Shown: positions 56,101-64,000 of the stretch, piece after piece
Numbering within the stretch: the first letter of the stretch is position 1
Layout: every line of letters starts with the position of its first letter
DNA from: Oryzomonas sagensis
GTDB taxonomy: Bacteria; Desulfobacterota; Desulfuromonadia; Geobacterales; Pseudopelobacteraceae
Length of the DNA stretch: 64,000 bases
Direction of reading: 5' to 3'
Assembly: GCF_008802355.1 (NCBI RefSeq)
Contig: NZ_VZRA01000003.1
Span: 216,449-280,448 of the forward strand
The notes under the pieces: generated by a model
What the model was told of the DNA's origin: nothing
Database searches by the model: none
Seen by the model: only the letters and a program-made list of their open reading frames with translations
Program-made: the position numbers and the translations under genes

Positions 56101-58422
56101 TACAGCGACGCGAATGGCGACGGCACGCCTGATTCGGCGACGCCGGACGTCGTTGTGGACCCCGATACGATCAGCAGTTTATGGAAGGCCGGGAAAACCT
56201 TGTGGACCAGGAACCCCACCAGCGACCCGCGGCTGCTCTATACGCACACGGATGATTCTTCCCTGGACATCTTCAATAGCAATAGCTTGACCAAGTTCAC
56301 CACTCTGACCTCTGCCTACAATCCGGCGCTTCAGAATAAGAGTACCATCCTGTCGTTGCTCGGCATGTCCGACGTCACCAAGACCGGCAAGGTGATCGAC
56401 TACATCAACGGCAGTGACCAAAGCGCGGATAGCGACGGCACCCGCTACCGCAACCGCAAGGTCAGCATCGATAATTGCGGCGTCAGCAGCACCAATCTGG
56501 AACCCACCTCCACCGATAGCTGTTACCGTGTCTGGAAGCTCGGCGATATCGTGACATCCACCCCCAAGGTGGTTTCCACGGTGAGCCAGAACTCCTACAA
56601 CCTCACCGTTCCCAACGGCTATAACGACCAGACCTATGCCGCCTTTCTTAAATCGTCTACCTACCAGAATCGGGGGATGGTGTTCGCCGGCAGCAACGAC
56701 GGGATGCTGCATGCCTTCCGCCTGGGGATTCTCAAGGAGTTGAGCGGCAGATTCGACAAGGCGCAGTTTTATTATTCCGGCAGTCCGGCTACCAGCAGCA
56801 GCAATCTGGGCCGGGAAGAGTGGAGTTTTATCCCGAAACAGGCATTGCCCTATCTGCCCTACCTCAAGGATCCGGCTTATTGCCATATCTATTATGTGGA
56901 CAAGTCGCCATCGCTCATTGATGCGAGCGTCATCAAACCGTCAACATGCTCCTCGTCCGCGAACTATTGGGATTGCGTCAAGAGTACGGACGGTTCTACC
57001 TGGAAGACCGTGCTGGTTGGGGGAATGGGGTATGGCGGCGCGGCCAAATGGAACGGAGACCCGGCCTACAACGCTCCGACAGACAGTGTCAAAACGCCCA
57101 TCAAGGGGACAACCGCCGCTACCGGGGTTGGGTATTCCTCCTACTTTGCTCTCGACGTGACCAACCCTGCCACCCCCACGTACCTGTGGGAGTTCCCCGG
57201 CACGACCTCCGCCGTCGGTCAACTTGGCTTTTCCACGACCGGACCGGCATTTGTCCGCATTGCGGGAAAGGTCAAGGCGTCGAACGGCGTGACGGACACG
57301 ACTGCACCTGACCATACAAAAAACGGCCGCTGGTTTGCCGTGTTCGCCTCGGGTCCCACTGGATACATTGATACGGTAAAGCATACCTTTACGGGACAGT
57401 CTGATCAGCAACTGCGTATCTTTGTGGTTGATCTGGCAACCGGTGCCCTGGTGCGGACGATCGACAAATTCGCCGATAATACGACTCTGCCGGCTAACGC
57501 GTTTGCCGGTTCCCTGTCCACCGGCGTCATCGACACCGATCGGTGGAATTCGGCATCCACCGGATGGTACAGCGATGACGCCGTCTACATCGGATATGTG
57601 CAACAGGCCAGCGACGGCACCTGGACCAATGGCGGCGTGATACGATTGGTGACCAAGGAAAACACCGATCCCAGCACCTGGGTCGCCTCGTCCCTTATCA
57701 GCAATGGTATCGGCCCTGTTACCACTTCGGTGACCAAGCTGCAGGATCGCAGCAACAAAAACCTCTGGCTGTATTTTGGAACCGGCCGTTATTTCTTCAA
57801 GGGCGACGACGGTATTGGGCAACGGACCCTGTACGGCATCAAGGAGCCCTGCTACAGTACCGCGAACCGGTACGCCAGAACCGGGCTCGGCAACATCACT
57901 GGTGGAACGGACAATGATATCGATCCCACCTGCACCGATTCGTCACCATCAGGGCTGGTGAATCAATCCGGCACAAGCTCATCTGCGCCGAACACGACCA
58001 TCAGTAAGACCGCTCCAGGGTGGTACATCAACCTGGACGCGGCCGACAGCACCAACTCCATCAATGCCGAACGGGTGATTACCGACCCTATTGCCAGTGC
58101 CGCCGGAGCGGTGTTTTTCACCACCTTGAAGCCAAGCGGCGATGTGTGCAAATTCGGCGGCGATACCCTGATATGGGCGGTGCGCTACGATACCGGCGGC
58201 ACGCCGCCTTCCGCAGCCATGCAGGGAAAAGCCCTGATACAGGTTTCCACCGGGGCCTTCTCGCAGATATCGTTGCAGTCCGCCTTCGGCAACTCGAACC
58301 CACGGTACAATTTGCGGCGTCTGGCGACCCCGATTTCCGGCGTTCCCCCCGTTTCCCAGGGGCTCTCCCTGGTCACGAACCCGCCGCCGGTAAAGAAGTT
58401 CCTGCATGTTAGAGAGAAGTAA
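53143..58422 (+). CDS. pilY1: PilY1-like type IV pilus tip/biogenesis protein
   Basis: 1759 residues, much longer than Pseudomonas PilY1 (about 1160). Signal peptide (about 1-29). The large N-terminal part holds close to thirty cysteines and several Ca-loop-like motifs (DIDGDGQLET near residue 80, DLNGDGQAES, DANGDGTPDS). The C-terminal third is the Neisseria PilC-type beta-propeller (from about residue 1120: DIVTSTPKVVS, GMVFAGSNDGMLHAFRLG, later VLVGGMGYGG and FGTGRYF). GGAGGAG before the ATG at 53143 decides the start over an in-frame GTG at 53128. Four pseudopilin-type genes follow; the two DsbC-like proteins upstream are candidates to form its disulfides. Confidence 0.9.
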   Translation: MKCRLDMPGLVLAALLLAFWGEGTPLHAASSQTTYTPSMSDYCVQPPFLAGYVPPQVLFTMGKDHKFYYPAYNDASDIDGDGQLETGYTHSYDYYGYFDSHKCYNYNSSGGRFEPYGEVDAQKYCTGTNAGMWSGNFLNWATMSRADVIKLVIYGGYRTSDNQGNAYDVISGEYIPQDGHIWGKEYLGSDASKLFPSGGSNRALFCVNGTTVGGNNISQLKVIPDATAVSGVTVTGGLRAWNWVNVDGNSNICSDNAIDLNGDGQAESATLTGLTKYNVSVKVCDPASGFITDANWEAKHCKAYGTNYRSVGLMQLYGETANSAKVCSKDMYTACTSDSSCSSIGKGQCVNAANMFFGMIAGSYQNPKAGGYIRKDIYSINEETNQSNGQFQTSASSGKGLLIKSIEQFKAQSSYPLNTQWGNPIGEILYEGMRYWAGKGTPTSDFVAGISNGSNGDNGNYSSQPDWDTPATLYPACSMRFNLVFSDVYNSFDDDQLPGSAFNSSFSGDLPNLNVQTLANRIWNNENMNGTTLNKMVVGESGTDTSGRCDSKDVSVSGMGAIRGLCPAEGDLKGSYYPAAVALYGHNSLLSNTSTPNALTYVVAFTSNVPEIKVTTAANTQALIMPYGKSVSNSYGWNCTTSNTNFNVARVTDAAGKLVSNLSIDAKSGSTTSSCPPMATVGYYVLDTEYDSSNNLKYVKFNTSFDDLGGTDYDLDVLAEYTVCASGATNSNCAAANPTGDQVWVQVKRVYSSAGNPDAFGFTIAGVGDSSGAYMIVQHTASPPSGSSWANTTTPLPTTSQSMTFHASSATVSLPKPPLWYAAKYGGFKDSEGTGLPYTDATCDPATRGSNTRNTRCNEWDTVGNGTPDNYFLVTDPSKMEEQLRKALDSILARVASGTAASILNNSQGSGASLIQAVFFPRKDFDNGTSGYWIGELYNMWYYLDPFLQTTSIREDTNKDYKLNLKDDRIAQFYFDSSQNKTLVQLYSDANGDGTPDSATPDVVVDPDTISSLWKAGKTLWTRNPTSDPRLLYTHTDDSSLDIFNSNSLTKFTTLTSAYNPALQNKSTILSLLGMSDVTKTGKVIDYINGSDQSADSDGTRYRNRKVSIDNCGVSSTNLEPTSTDSCYRVWKLGDIVTSTPKVVSTVSQNSYNLTVPNGYNDQTYAAFLKSSTYQNRGMVFAGSNDGMLHAFRLGILKELSGRFDKAQFYYSGSPATSSSNLGREEWSFIPKQALPYLPYLKDPAYCHIYYVDKSPSLIDASVIKPSTCSSSANYWDCVKSTDGSTWKTVLVGGMGYGGAAKWNGDPAYNAPTDSVKTPIKGTTAATGVGYSSYFALDVTNPATPTYLWEFPGTTSAVGQLGFSTTGPAFVRIAGKVKASNGVTDTTAPDHTKNGRWFAVFASGPTGYIDTVKHTFTGQSDQQLRIFVVDLATGALVRTIDKFADNTTLPANAFAGSLSTGVIDTDRWNSASTGWYSDDAVYIGYVQQASDGTWTNGGVIRLVTKENTDPSTWVASSLISNGIGPVTTSVTKLQDRSNKNLWLYFGTGRYFFKGDDGIGQRTLYGIKEPCYSTANRYARTGLGNITGGTDNDIDPTCTDSSPSGLVNQSGTSSSAPNTTISKTAPGWYINLDAADSTNSINAERVITDPIASAAGAVFFTTLKPSGDVCKFGGDTLIWAVRYDTGGTPPSAAMQGKALIQVSTGAFSQISLQSAFGNSNPRYNLRRLATPISGVPPVSQGLSLVTNPPPVKKFLHVREK

Positions 58423-58495
58423 TGCTGTCGTGTGCCGGGCGAGGGTTGCAAATTTCTTTTTGCGCTCTCTCTGGACCCGGCCGGGGAGATAAGGG

Positions 58496-59002
58496 ATGAA
58501 CAAAGCAGGGTTCACATTGATTGAACTTATCGTTACCATGGCCATCATTGGGATAATTCTTTCTATTGCTACGCTCAGTTTCACTACCATGCAGCGCAAG
58601 GCTCGGATCGAGAGCCTGACGCGGCAGATATTTGCCGACCTGAATGATGCCAGGCTCCATTCCATCTATCAGAAGAAACGACACAGGATTACATTCCAAC
58701 CCACCAGCTATGTGATGAAAAATTACAGCAGCGACAACGAGGATAGCTTGACGGGGGGGCACGTCCTTTTCACCAAAAATATCGCTTATCAACTGAGCCT
58801 GAACAATGGCAACTCCATAGCGGGCACTTTTTTTGAATTCGATATCAGGGGCATCTCGAACAATGCGCTTAACTTCTTCATCAACCCGGTAAATAGCGGC
58901 GCCATGTTCGATTGTATCGCTGTTGGCATGGCTAAAACCAATATGGGGCAGGGAGTGGACAGTGACAATAATGGGCAACCGGACAACTGCAATGTTAAAT
59001 GA
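58496..59002 (+). CDS. fimT: GspH/FimT-type pseudopilin
   Basis: 168 residues with a class III prepilin leader MNKAG-FTLIELIVTMAIIG (glutamate at +5 after the cut) and a short globular domain. The C-terminal stretch DCIAVGMAKTN...VDSDNNGQPDNC includes two cysteines and a D-x-D-x-N-G loop like those in PilY1. Processed by PilD, it would be a minor pilin of the pilus tip. The next gene starts within its last codons. Confidence 0.85.
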   Translation: MNKAGFTLIELIVTMAIIGIILSIATLSFTTMQRKARIESLTRQIFADLNDARLHSIYQKKRHRITFQPTSYVMKNYSSDNEDSLTGGHVLFTKNIAYQLSLNNGNSIAGTFFEFDIRGISNNALNFFINPVNSGAMFDCIAVGMAKTNMGQGVDSDNNGQPDNCNVK

Positions 59003-59375
59003 CAACGGGTTTACCCTTATCGAGTTCCTTGTGGCCATCGTTATCCTCATGGTGGGGCTTTTGGGACTTTTGCAGGCTGTAAACGTATCCCTGAATCACA
59101 ATCTCCAGAACCAGTTGCGGAACGAGGGCGTTGTCGTCGCGGATGAACAAATGGCCAGGGAGATGGCCAAAGGCTATGATCTCGTTTCAACATCCACCAG
59201 CTCCTACGTTATCAGTAATCGCCCGGTTTTAAATGCATTTAAGAATTTTTCGGTTACTCGGTCCGGAATAATTCTCCAGAACTCCAAACAGGTCAATATT
59301 GCGGTCTCTTGGCACCATAGAGGGGTTTCGTACAACCATGGAGCGTCGGCGGTAATCACAAAGACAAATCAGTGA
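58992..59375 (+). CDS. pilV: PilV-like minor pseudopilin
   Basis: 127 residues; leader MLNDNG-FTLIEFLVAIVILMVG with glutamate +5, and the PilV-like helix VNVSLNHNLQNQLRNEGVV. I chose the ATG at 58992 (11-base overlap with fimT) because earlier in-frame starts do not give a prepilin leader. Its length fits PilV of T4P priming complexes. Confidence 0.8.
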   Translation: MLNDNGFTLIEFLVAIVILMVGLLGLLQAVNVSLNHNLQNQLRNEGVVVADEQMAREMAKGYDLVSTSTSSYVISNRPVLNAFKNFSVTRSGIILQNSKQVNIAVSWHHRGVSYNHGASAVITKTNQ

Positions 59376-59386
59376 ATGGAAATACT

Positions 59387-60673
59387 ATGCGAGTGAATAA
59401 CAAAGGTTTTACTCTGACTGAAGTTTTGATTGTCATGACGTTTTTCGTGATTGTGCTGATGATAACGGGAAGCGCATTCAAGACGATCCTCGAACAGAGT
59501 AACAAAGTGTTTCGGAGTGAGGAAAGCAATATCGAGGGGGTCGTCGGGCTCGAAATGCTGAGACATGACCTGCAACAGGCCGGTTTGGGGCTCTTTACCG
59601 AAACCTCGTCGATCGCGTATACCGGAGAAGCCTTGAATGCCCCCGCAAGCACCTATAACGACTTCAATACCGGTACCGAGCCGCCGCGGCCGATCATAGC
59701 CGACAATAATGTGGCATCTGTCTCGTTGGACCCGGACGGTAGCGGTAACTACAAGATTCTTGCCAATACCGACTATCTGGTTATCAAGGCCACCACGGTC
59801 GGCACCTCCAAAACCGCCCAGAAATGGACCTACCTTGAAATCTCACCACCCAACGTTACGCCCCATTCCTGGGCATCAGCAGCTGAGAACCTGGGAAACA
59901 ACGATAATGTCGTATTACTCAAGCGGCAGGTGAGCGCCACCGGTCAGAGTACGACGCTCATGGCGAACCCTTCAGGCTCCCCGACCAACTTCTCCTATGC
60001 CTTCAGCAATTCGGCCTTTGCCCAGTTTTCATCATCGAGTAACGCTATCTATACGGCGTACGGCATTGACAGTTCCACCCCCCGCATGCCCTTCAACCGG
60101 GCCGACTACTTTGTCGCTCAGCCGACGAGTAGTGCCGGTTCACCCGATGCAAGCAGGATTCCCGCTGTCTGCGCCAAGGACGCCAATGGCAATCCCAGCC
60201 CCTATGTCGGCATCCTCTACAAGGCGATGGTCAACCACTCCGATGGCAAGCTGACGTATTTTCCTCTCTTGGACTGTGTTGCCGATATGCAAGTGGTCCT
60301 CGGATGGGACATGGACGGTGATGGTGCAATCGATTGTTATTCGAATGCAAATGGTAGTGTCATGACAGGCGTCTGTACTGCGCCCACTGGCGGCACGGTC
60401 TCTACTGCGCTTTCAGCGGCAAACAACGCTTCCGCCGCCACGGTGCCGAATATCAGGAACAACCTGAAATTGGTGAAGATTTATGTGCTGGCCCAGAACG
60501 GCAGGCGCGATCTGAACTATACCAGCCCGTCGCCGATTGTAGTCGGTGACAGTAATGCGGCTGAAATAAGCTTGACCAGTTCCTACGATCTGGCTGCTAA
60601 GGGGCTGCTGAATTATCGATGGAAGTTGTACCGTCTCGTGGTGCGTCCCAAAAATCTCTTTTCCAATGAGTAA
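59387..60673 (+). CDS. pilW: PilW-like minor pseudopilin
   Basis: 428 residues; leader MRVNNKG-FTLTEVLIVMTFFV with glutamate +5 and a large globular domain. It holds DMDGDGAIDCYSNANG (about residue 310), again a Ca-loop-like motif next to a cysteine, plus other cysteines (AVCAKDANGN, LLDCVADM, GVCTAP). I chose the ATG at 59387 (GGA 7 bases upstream) over an in-frame GTG at 59372. The arrangement fits PilW in the fimT-pilV-pilW-pilX-pilY1 set. Confidence 0.82.
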   Translation: MRVNNKGFTLTEVLIVMTFFVIVLMITGSAFKTILEQSNKVFRSEESNIEGVVGLEMLRHDLQQAGLGLFTETSSIAYTGEALNAPASTYNDFNTGTEPPRPIIADNNVASVSLDPDGSGNYKILANTDYLVIKATTVGTSKTAQKWTYLEISPPNVTPHSWASAAENLGNNDNVVLLKRQVSATGQSTTLMANPSGSPTNFSYAFSNSAFAQFSSSSNAIYTAYGIDSSTPRMPFNRADYFVAQPTSSAGSPDASRIPAVCAKDANGNPSPYVGILYKAMVNHSDGKLTYFPLLDCVADMQVVLGWDMDGDGAIDCYSNANGSVMTGVCTAPTGGTVSTALSAANNASAATVPNIRNNLKLVKIYVLAQNGRRDLNYTSPSPIVVGDSNAAEISLTSSYDLAAKGLLNYRWKLYRLVVRPKNLFSNE

Positions 60674-60682
60674 GCTGAGGTG

Positions 60683-61312
60683 ATGGCCTTGAACAGGATA
60701 AAGAATGAAGATGGTTTCGCCTTGATCACATCCTTGATGCTGACTCTGATATCGCTCACGATTGTTATGGCTCTGCTCTACATGATGACCCAGAGCGTCC
60801 AGGTGTCAGGGCTGAACAAGCATTACAAGACCGCTCTCGAGGCCACCTATGGCGGGGCAGAGATATACGCCAAGGATATTCTGCCGTTTATCATGCGGAA
60901 CTACTCGAGCGCCACCATGGCGGCGGACCTTCAGACGGCCTTTAGCAATGGTGTTACCGTGACTAAGCTGCTTTCTGACCAGTCGTGCATTCAGAGCAAG
61001 TTAACCAAATCGACCGCCAATTGGCCTGCTGGGTGCAGCAGCACCCCCTACGCGACAAAAGAAAGTTCCGATATGAGTTTCACCATGGCAGCTGTTACGG
61101 GCAGTCCGTTTGTCGTGTATTCCAAGATTGTCGACACGGTGAAGGGTAATTCCGACACGAGCGGTCTTCAACTGGAGGGCTCCGGAGTTGCGGAATCCAG
61201 CACTGTTCTCACGCCACAGTCGATTCCGTATATTTACCGTATGGAGCTTAAGGGAGAACGACAGAATAATCCCATGGCGCAGGCTAATATCGAGGTTCTG
61301 TACGCCTACTGA
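60683..61312 (+). CDS. pilX: PilX-like minor pilus protein
   Basis: 209 residues; NEDGFALITSLMLTLISLTIVMALLYMM-type hydrophobic start, but the +5 position is not a clear glutamate, as in PilX/GspK-like proteins. Two cysteines (SCIQSKLT...PAGCSS) are candidates for a disulfide. The start is uncertain among GTG 60680, ATG 60683 and TTG 60689; GAGG precedes all. It is the last gene of the tip operon before the cytochrome. Confidence 0.75.
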   Translation: MALNRIKNEDGFALITSLMLTLISLTIVMALLYMMTQSVQVSGLNKHYKTALEATYGGAEIYAKDILPFIMRNYSSATMAADLQTAFSNGVTVTKLLSDQSCIQSKLTKSTANWPAGCSSTPYATKESSDMSFTMAAVTGSPFVVYSKIVDTVKGNSDTSGLQLEGSGVAESSTVLTPQSIPYIYRMELKGERQNNPMAQANIEVLYAY

Positions 61313-61392
61313 TCCTGCCGCGATCCGACGCGATCCAAGGCCCCTTGTATGCGCAGCCGATATGATGCAAGAAGGCTTTCTGGATAAATCGC

Positions 61393-61421
61393 TTGACAAT
61401 TAACTACATACATGGTTTTAA
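61393..61421 (+). promoter_or_regulatory. Possible promoter upstream of the multiheme cytochrome
   Basis: TTGACA at 61393-61398 is perfect; the best -10 at 17 bases is TTTTAA (61416-61421), three of six. Weak. Confidence 0.3.
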
Positions 61422-61470
61422 AGCACAGTTGCAATGTTATGATTTACTTGATTGAAGGAGGGATTGTACT

Positions 61471-62823
61471 GTGCGCAGGAAGACTCCATGTGCTGTAGCT
61501 GTGATGTTTGTTGCTGGTCTGTTGCTCCTCTTGTCCACCGGCACCGCGAACATTGCTTTTGCATTGTCCAGCCAATCCGCTCCCCCCAAGGCATCCTGCA
61601 TTACCACCGATTGTCACGGCAAAATGGGTACCGAAAAATATGTTCATGGTCCCGTGGCCACGGGCGAATGTACCTTCTGCCACAAGCAGACCGGGAAACA
61701 CAAGTTCGAGGCCATAGAGAACACGGGCAAGCTGTGCGCCGAGTGCCACGAGCGTCTCGATACCCACAAGTATGTCCATGCACCGGTCAAGCAGGGTAAA
61801 TGCTTCACCTGCCACGATTCTCACCAGTCCCCCAATAAGTACCAGCTTCGTGCCGCCGGCGCGGAACTCTGCTTCAAGTGCCACGACCGCTCCATCATGA
61901 AGGGCAAGTTCGTCCATGGGCCGGTTGCCGTGGGGAGTTGCACCACCTGCCACGCCGTACACCAGGGCGATTTCCCCAAACTGCTGCGGACAACCGTCAA
62001 CGCCGTCTGTTTCGAATGCCATGCCGATAAGGCCGAGGCCTTCAAAAACAAGAAGTTCACCCATGCTCCGGTTCAGAAGTCCTGCACCGCCTGCCATGAT
62101 GCCCATAGCGGCGAGTACCGGTACAACTTCAAGGCCGATGGTTCGGAGGAACTCTGCCTTGGCTGCCATAAGGAAAAACAGACGGATATCAACTCGGCGA
62201 CCGTGAAGCACAAGGGGCTTGCCACGGAAAAGAAATGCCTTGCCTGCCATGACCCCCATGTCTCCGATTACGTCAAACAGTTGACCATGCAACCTGCGGA
62301 CCTCTGCATGAGCTGTCATAACAGGGAGTATGGGAGCGGTACGACGCGGGTGGCAAATATGAAGGCCATGCTGGATGCCAATACGGATTTTCACGGTCCC
62401 ATAAAGCAGAAGGACTGCTCGGGGTGCCACAACACCCACGGTTCCAAGAATTTCAGGATTCTGCGCGAAAACTTCCCCCCGGTTTTTTACGCCGGCTATA
62501 ACCCGGAAAATTACAAGCTGTGCTACATGTGCCATGAAAAATCCCTGGCCGACGATGAGCGAACCACAAAATTGACCGCCTTCAGGAATGGCGATCAAAA
62601 CCTGCATTTCGTCCATGTCAACAAGGCGGTAAAGGGGCGCACCTGCCGGGCATGCCACGATGCCCACGCGACCAACAATCCCCGCCACGTGCGGGATACG
62701 GTTCCCTTTAACGCCTGGAAACTGCCGGTCGGTTTCGAGAAGACCGCCGATGGCGGACGGTGTCTGCCGGGGTGCCACAAGCAGTTCGCCTATGACCGGA
62801 AGCATGCGGTGAAGAATCAATAA
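61471..62823 (+). CDS. Multiheme c-type cytochrome (13 CxxCH plus two longer motifs)
   Basis: 450 residues: signal peptide (1-31), then 13 CxxCH motifs, preceded by a CITTDCH (Cx4CH) near residue 43 and ended by a CLPGCH (Cx3CH) near residue 437. If the atypical sites bind too, there are 15 hemes. A repeating block of about 35-45 residues shows KxxHxPVxxGxCxxCHxxH, supplying distal histidines. Start: GTG at 61471 with GAAGGAGGG upstream. No membrane anchor after the signal, so periplasmic or outer-surface. It follows the PilY1/pseudopilin genes and is followed without gap by a TPR gene. Confidence 0.92.
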   Translation: MRRKTPCAVAVMFVAGLLLLLSTGTANIAFALSSQSAPPKASCITTDCHGKMGTEKYVHGPVATGECTFCHKQTGKHKFEAIENTGKLCAECHERLDTHKYVHAPVKQGKCFTCHDSHQSPNKYQLRAAGAELCFKCHDRSIMKGKFVHGPVAVGSCTTCHAVHQGDFPKLLRTTVNAVCFECHADKAEAFKNKKFTHAPVQKSCTACHDAHSGEYRYNFKADGSEELCLGCHKEKQTDINSATVKHKGLATEKKCLACHDPHVSDYVKQLTMQPADLCMSCHNREYGSGTTRVANMKAMLDANTDFHGPIKQKDCSGCHNTHGSKNFRILRENFPPVFYAGYNPENYKLCYMCHEKSLADDERTTKLTAFRNGDQNLHFVHVNKAVKGRTCRACHDAHATNNPRHVRDTVPFNAWKLPVGFEKTADGGRCLPGCHKQFAYDRKHAVKNQ

Positions 62824-63383
62824 TGGCAGATGGCAACGCAGAGCGTTTGGCGGTATCGACCCCACCCCGCCTGTCTGGTGGCAGGCTGTTGTGGGGTGTT
62901 GCGGGTATGGTCGCACTCACGGCCGTTTCTTCCTGGGCGGCAGACGGAACCGCGTCCAAGGCGGCCGCGGAAAAGGAGCCGCCGCCCGTTTCTGCCCCGG
63001 CCGCCCCGCACTCTCGGGACAATGAAATCCTCGGCCTGCGGGAGCAGATCGCTCGGGCACCGGACGACGCCGTCCTGTATGTGCGCCTGGGATACCTGCT
63101 GCTGGACGCCGACGCCCCGGCAGAGGCAAAGACGGCGTTTGACGAGGCGCTGAAACGCAATCAGCACTCCCATGCCGCCATGACGGGGGAGGGGATTCTC
63201 CTGGCCCGCGCCGGGAATCTCCGGGAGGCCGAGCAGGTATTGAAAACGGCCCTGCTCCGCAATCCGAATCCGGTCAGGACCCACTATGAGCTGGGGCGCG
63301 TGTACGAGGCCTCGGGCGACCTCGACAAGGCGCTGGCGGAGTACAAAGAGGGTATAGCGAAATTCCGGCAGGGGAGAAAGTGA
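62823..63383 (+). CDS. TPR-repeat protein, probably periplasmic
   Basis: 186 residues; one hydrophobic segment (about 22-40) that may be an uncleaved anchor or signal, then about three TPR units (EILGLREQIARAPDDAVLYV, LGYLLLDADAPAEAKTAFDE, LKTALLRNPNPVRTHYELGR). Its start codon shares a base with the cytochrome stop (TAATG), so it is co-translated. Maybe a chaperone-like scaffold for the cytochrome; inference only. Confidence 0.8.
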   Translation: MADGNAERLAVSTPPRLSGGRLLWGVAGMVALTAVSSWAADGTASKAAAEKEPPPVSAPAAPHSRDNEILGLREQIARAPDDAVLYVRLGYLLLDADAPAEAKTAFDEALKRNQHSHAAMTGEGILLARAGNLREAEQVLKTALLRNPNPVRTHYELGRVYEASGDLDKALAEYKEGIAKFRQGRK

Positions 63384-63447
63384 CGCCCCCTCCCGCCGCC
63401 TCTTTCCACCCAGGTTGTTTGACGGCCGATACCTGTCAGAAGGAACG

Positions 63448-64000
63448 ATGATCAGGACGATCCCCCTATCCACTGTTTTGCGTGCCTTGAAAAGAACCGC
63501 GCTGCCGGGTGTTTTGGTCGCGGCCTGTGCGGGCCTGCCCGCCACTCCCGCCGATGCGACGCTCCAGCTGCTCCAGTCCGGCATGGAGGCCCCCGATTTT
63601 TCCCTGCGTCAGCTGTCCGGCGGACAGAGGTCGTTTGCCAACCTGAAGGGGGAAAAACTGACGATCCTCCTGGTCTGGTCCACCTGGGACAAAAAATCGG
63701 AACAGGCCCTGGCCCGGATGGAGAAGCTGTATCAAAAATACCGCGACCACGGGCTTGCGGTCGTGGCCATCAAAGCGGATGTGCAGGAGCGTGCCGATGG
63801 CGTAATGGCGCAGGCCCGTTCGACCGTCGAGCGGCTCAAGCTGAGCTATCCGGTTCTCGTGGACAGCGGTCTGGACTATTTCCACGATCTCGGCATCATT
63901 GCCCTGCCCACGACGGTCATTGTGGACAAGGAGCGGGTCATCCGGTACGAGCTTTCCGGCTATCCCCTGGTGGGCGCGGAAGAGATGGCGGATTTCGTGA
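63448..64000 (+). CDS. TlpA/ResA-like redoxin lacking the active-site cysteines (truncated by the window end)
   Basis: About 184 codons are visible, no stop yet. The signal-like start runs to about residue 37 (PATPADA). The redoxin domain shows GMEAPDFSLRQLSGG, then LLVWSTWDKKSEQAL where the family usually has WASWCPPC, and the intact cis-proline IALPTTVIVDKE. Both CxxC cysteines are thus replaced, and the only cysteine is in the signal region. It may be a binding or scaffold protein rather than an oxidoreductase. AAGGA lies 6 bases before the ATG. It sits 64 bases after the TPR gene. Confidence 0.85.
   Translation, partial: MIRTIPLSTVLRALKRTALPGVLVAACAGLPATPADATLQLLQSGMEAPDFSLRQLSGGQRSFANLKGEKLTILLVWSTWDKKSEQALARMEKLYQKYRDHGLAVVAIKADVQERADGVMAQARSTVERLKLSYPVLVDSGLDYFHDLGIIALPTTVIVDKERVIRYELSGYPLVGAEEMADFV

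Noticed and set aside
61420..61436. Sigma-54-like AAGCACAGTTGCA before the cytochrome
   Set aside because: The GG at -24 is missing and the spacing between CAC and TTGC is 2 instead of 5 bases.

Overview
The window is high-GC, almost gap-free chromosome of a Geobacter/Pelobacter-like bacterium (order Geobacterales, Desulfuromonadia). This placement is an inference from gene content: a 15-motif multiheme cytochrome c, a PilY1/minor-pseudopilin operon, sigma-54 with NtrC-type regulators, a PTS without sugar permeases, class I DAHP synthase, HprK/RapZ, and the complete Kdo/Lpt cluster. I saw no phage, IS transposase, CRISPR array, rRNA or tRNA. The only mobile-looking DNA is short dispersed inverted-repeat elements in intergenic gaps.

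Layout. 1-4.5 kb, minus strand: the start of 6-phosphofructokinase, rarA, and glycogen phosphorylase. 4.8-9.3 kb: branched-chain amino acid genes ilvD, ilvB and ilvN; ilvB is preceded by a small valine-rich leader ORF and a strong hairpin. 9.6-18.6 kb: a DUF748/AsmA-like giant, a MATE exporter, tRNA methylthiotransferase mtaB, and a polar amino acid ABC transporter whose permease carries an extra periplasmic helical domain. 18.9-22.2 kb: a stand-alone receiver protein, ilvC, psd and pssA. 22.3-27.2 kb: a phosphodiesterase, sppA, a DAHP synthase, an unknown membrane protein, gmhB and rfbA. 27.3-31.6 kb: the rod-shape operon mreC-mreD-mrdA-rodA. 31.6-37.6 kb: ptsP (EI-Ntr), a TPR protein, ackA, a 55-residue 2[4Fe-4S] ferredoxin, a DUF2905 protein and queH. 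37.8-41.2 kb: kdsD-kdsC-lptC-lptA-lptB. 41.3-47.7 kb: rpoN, hpf, hprK, rapZ, EIIA(Man), HPr and ptsI. 47.7-64 kb: prepilin peptidase, a histidine kinase/sigma-54 activator pair, two tandem DsbC-like proteins each with a CxxCH motif, a 1759-residue PilY1 homologue, four pseudopilin-type proteins, a multiheme cytochrome, a TPR protein and a redoxin that lacks its cysteines (cut by the window end).

The most interesting region is 47.7-64 kb. A near-perfect -24/-12 promoter (51472-51487), with an inverted repeat about 85 bp upstream, lies directly after the sigma-54 activator gene and in front of the DsbC-like/PilY1/pseudopilin genes. I propose that the kinase/regulator pair switches on an envelope module in which DsbC-like proteins fold the cysteine-rich PilY1 and pseudopilins, the upstream peptidase processes the pseudopilins, and the cytochrome is the redox partner. 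The promoter and motifs are seen in the sequence; the joint function is inference.

Other points: two families of dispersed inverted-repeat elements (three and two copies), a probable attenuator at ilvBN, an almost leaderless lptC, and a repeat-rich AT island before the lone response regulator.
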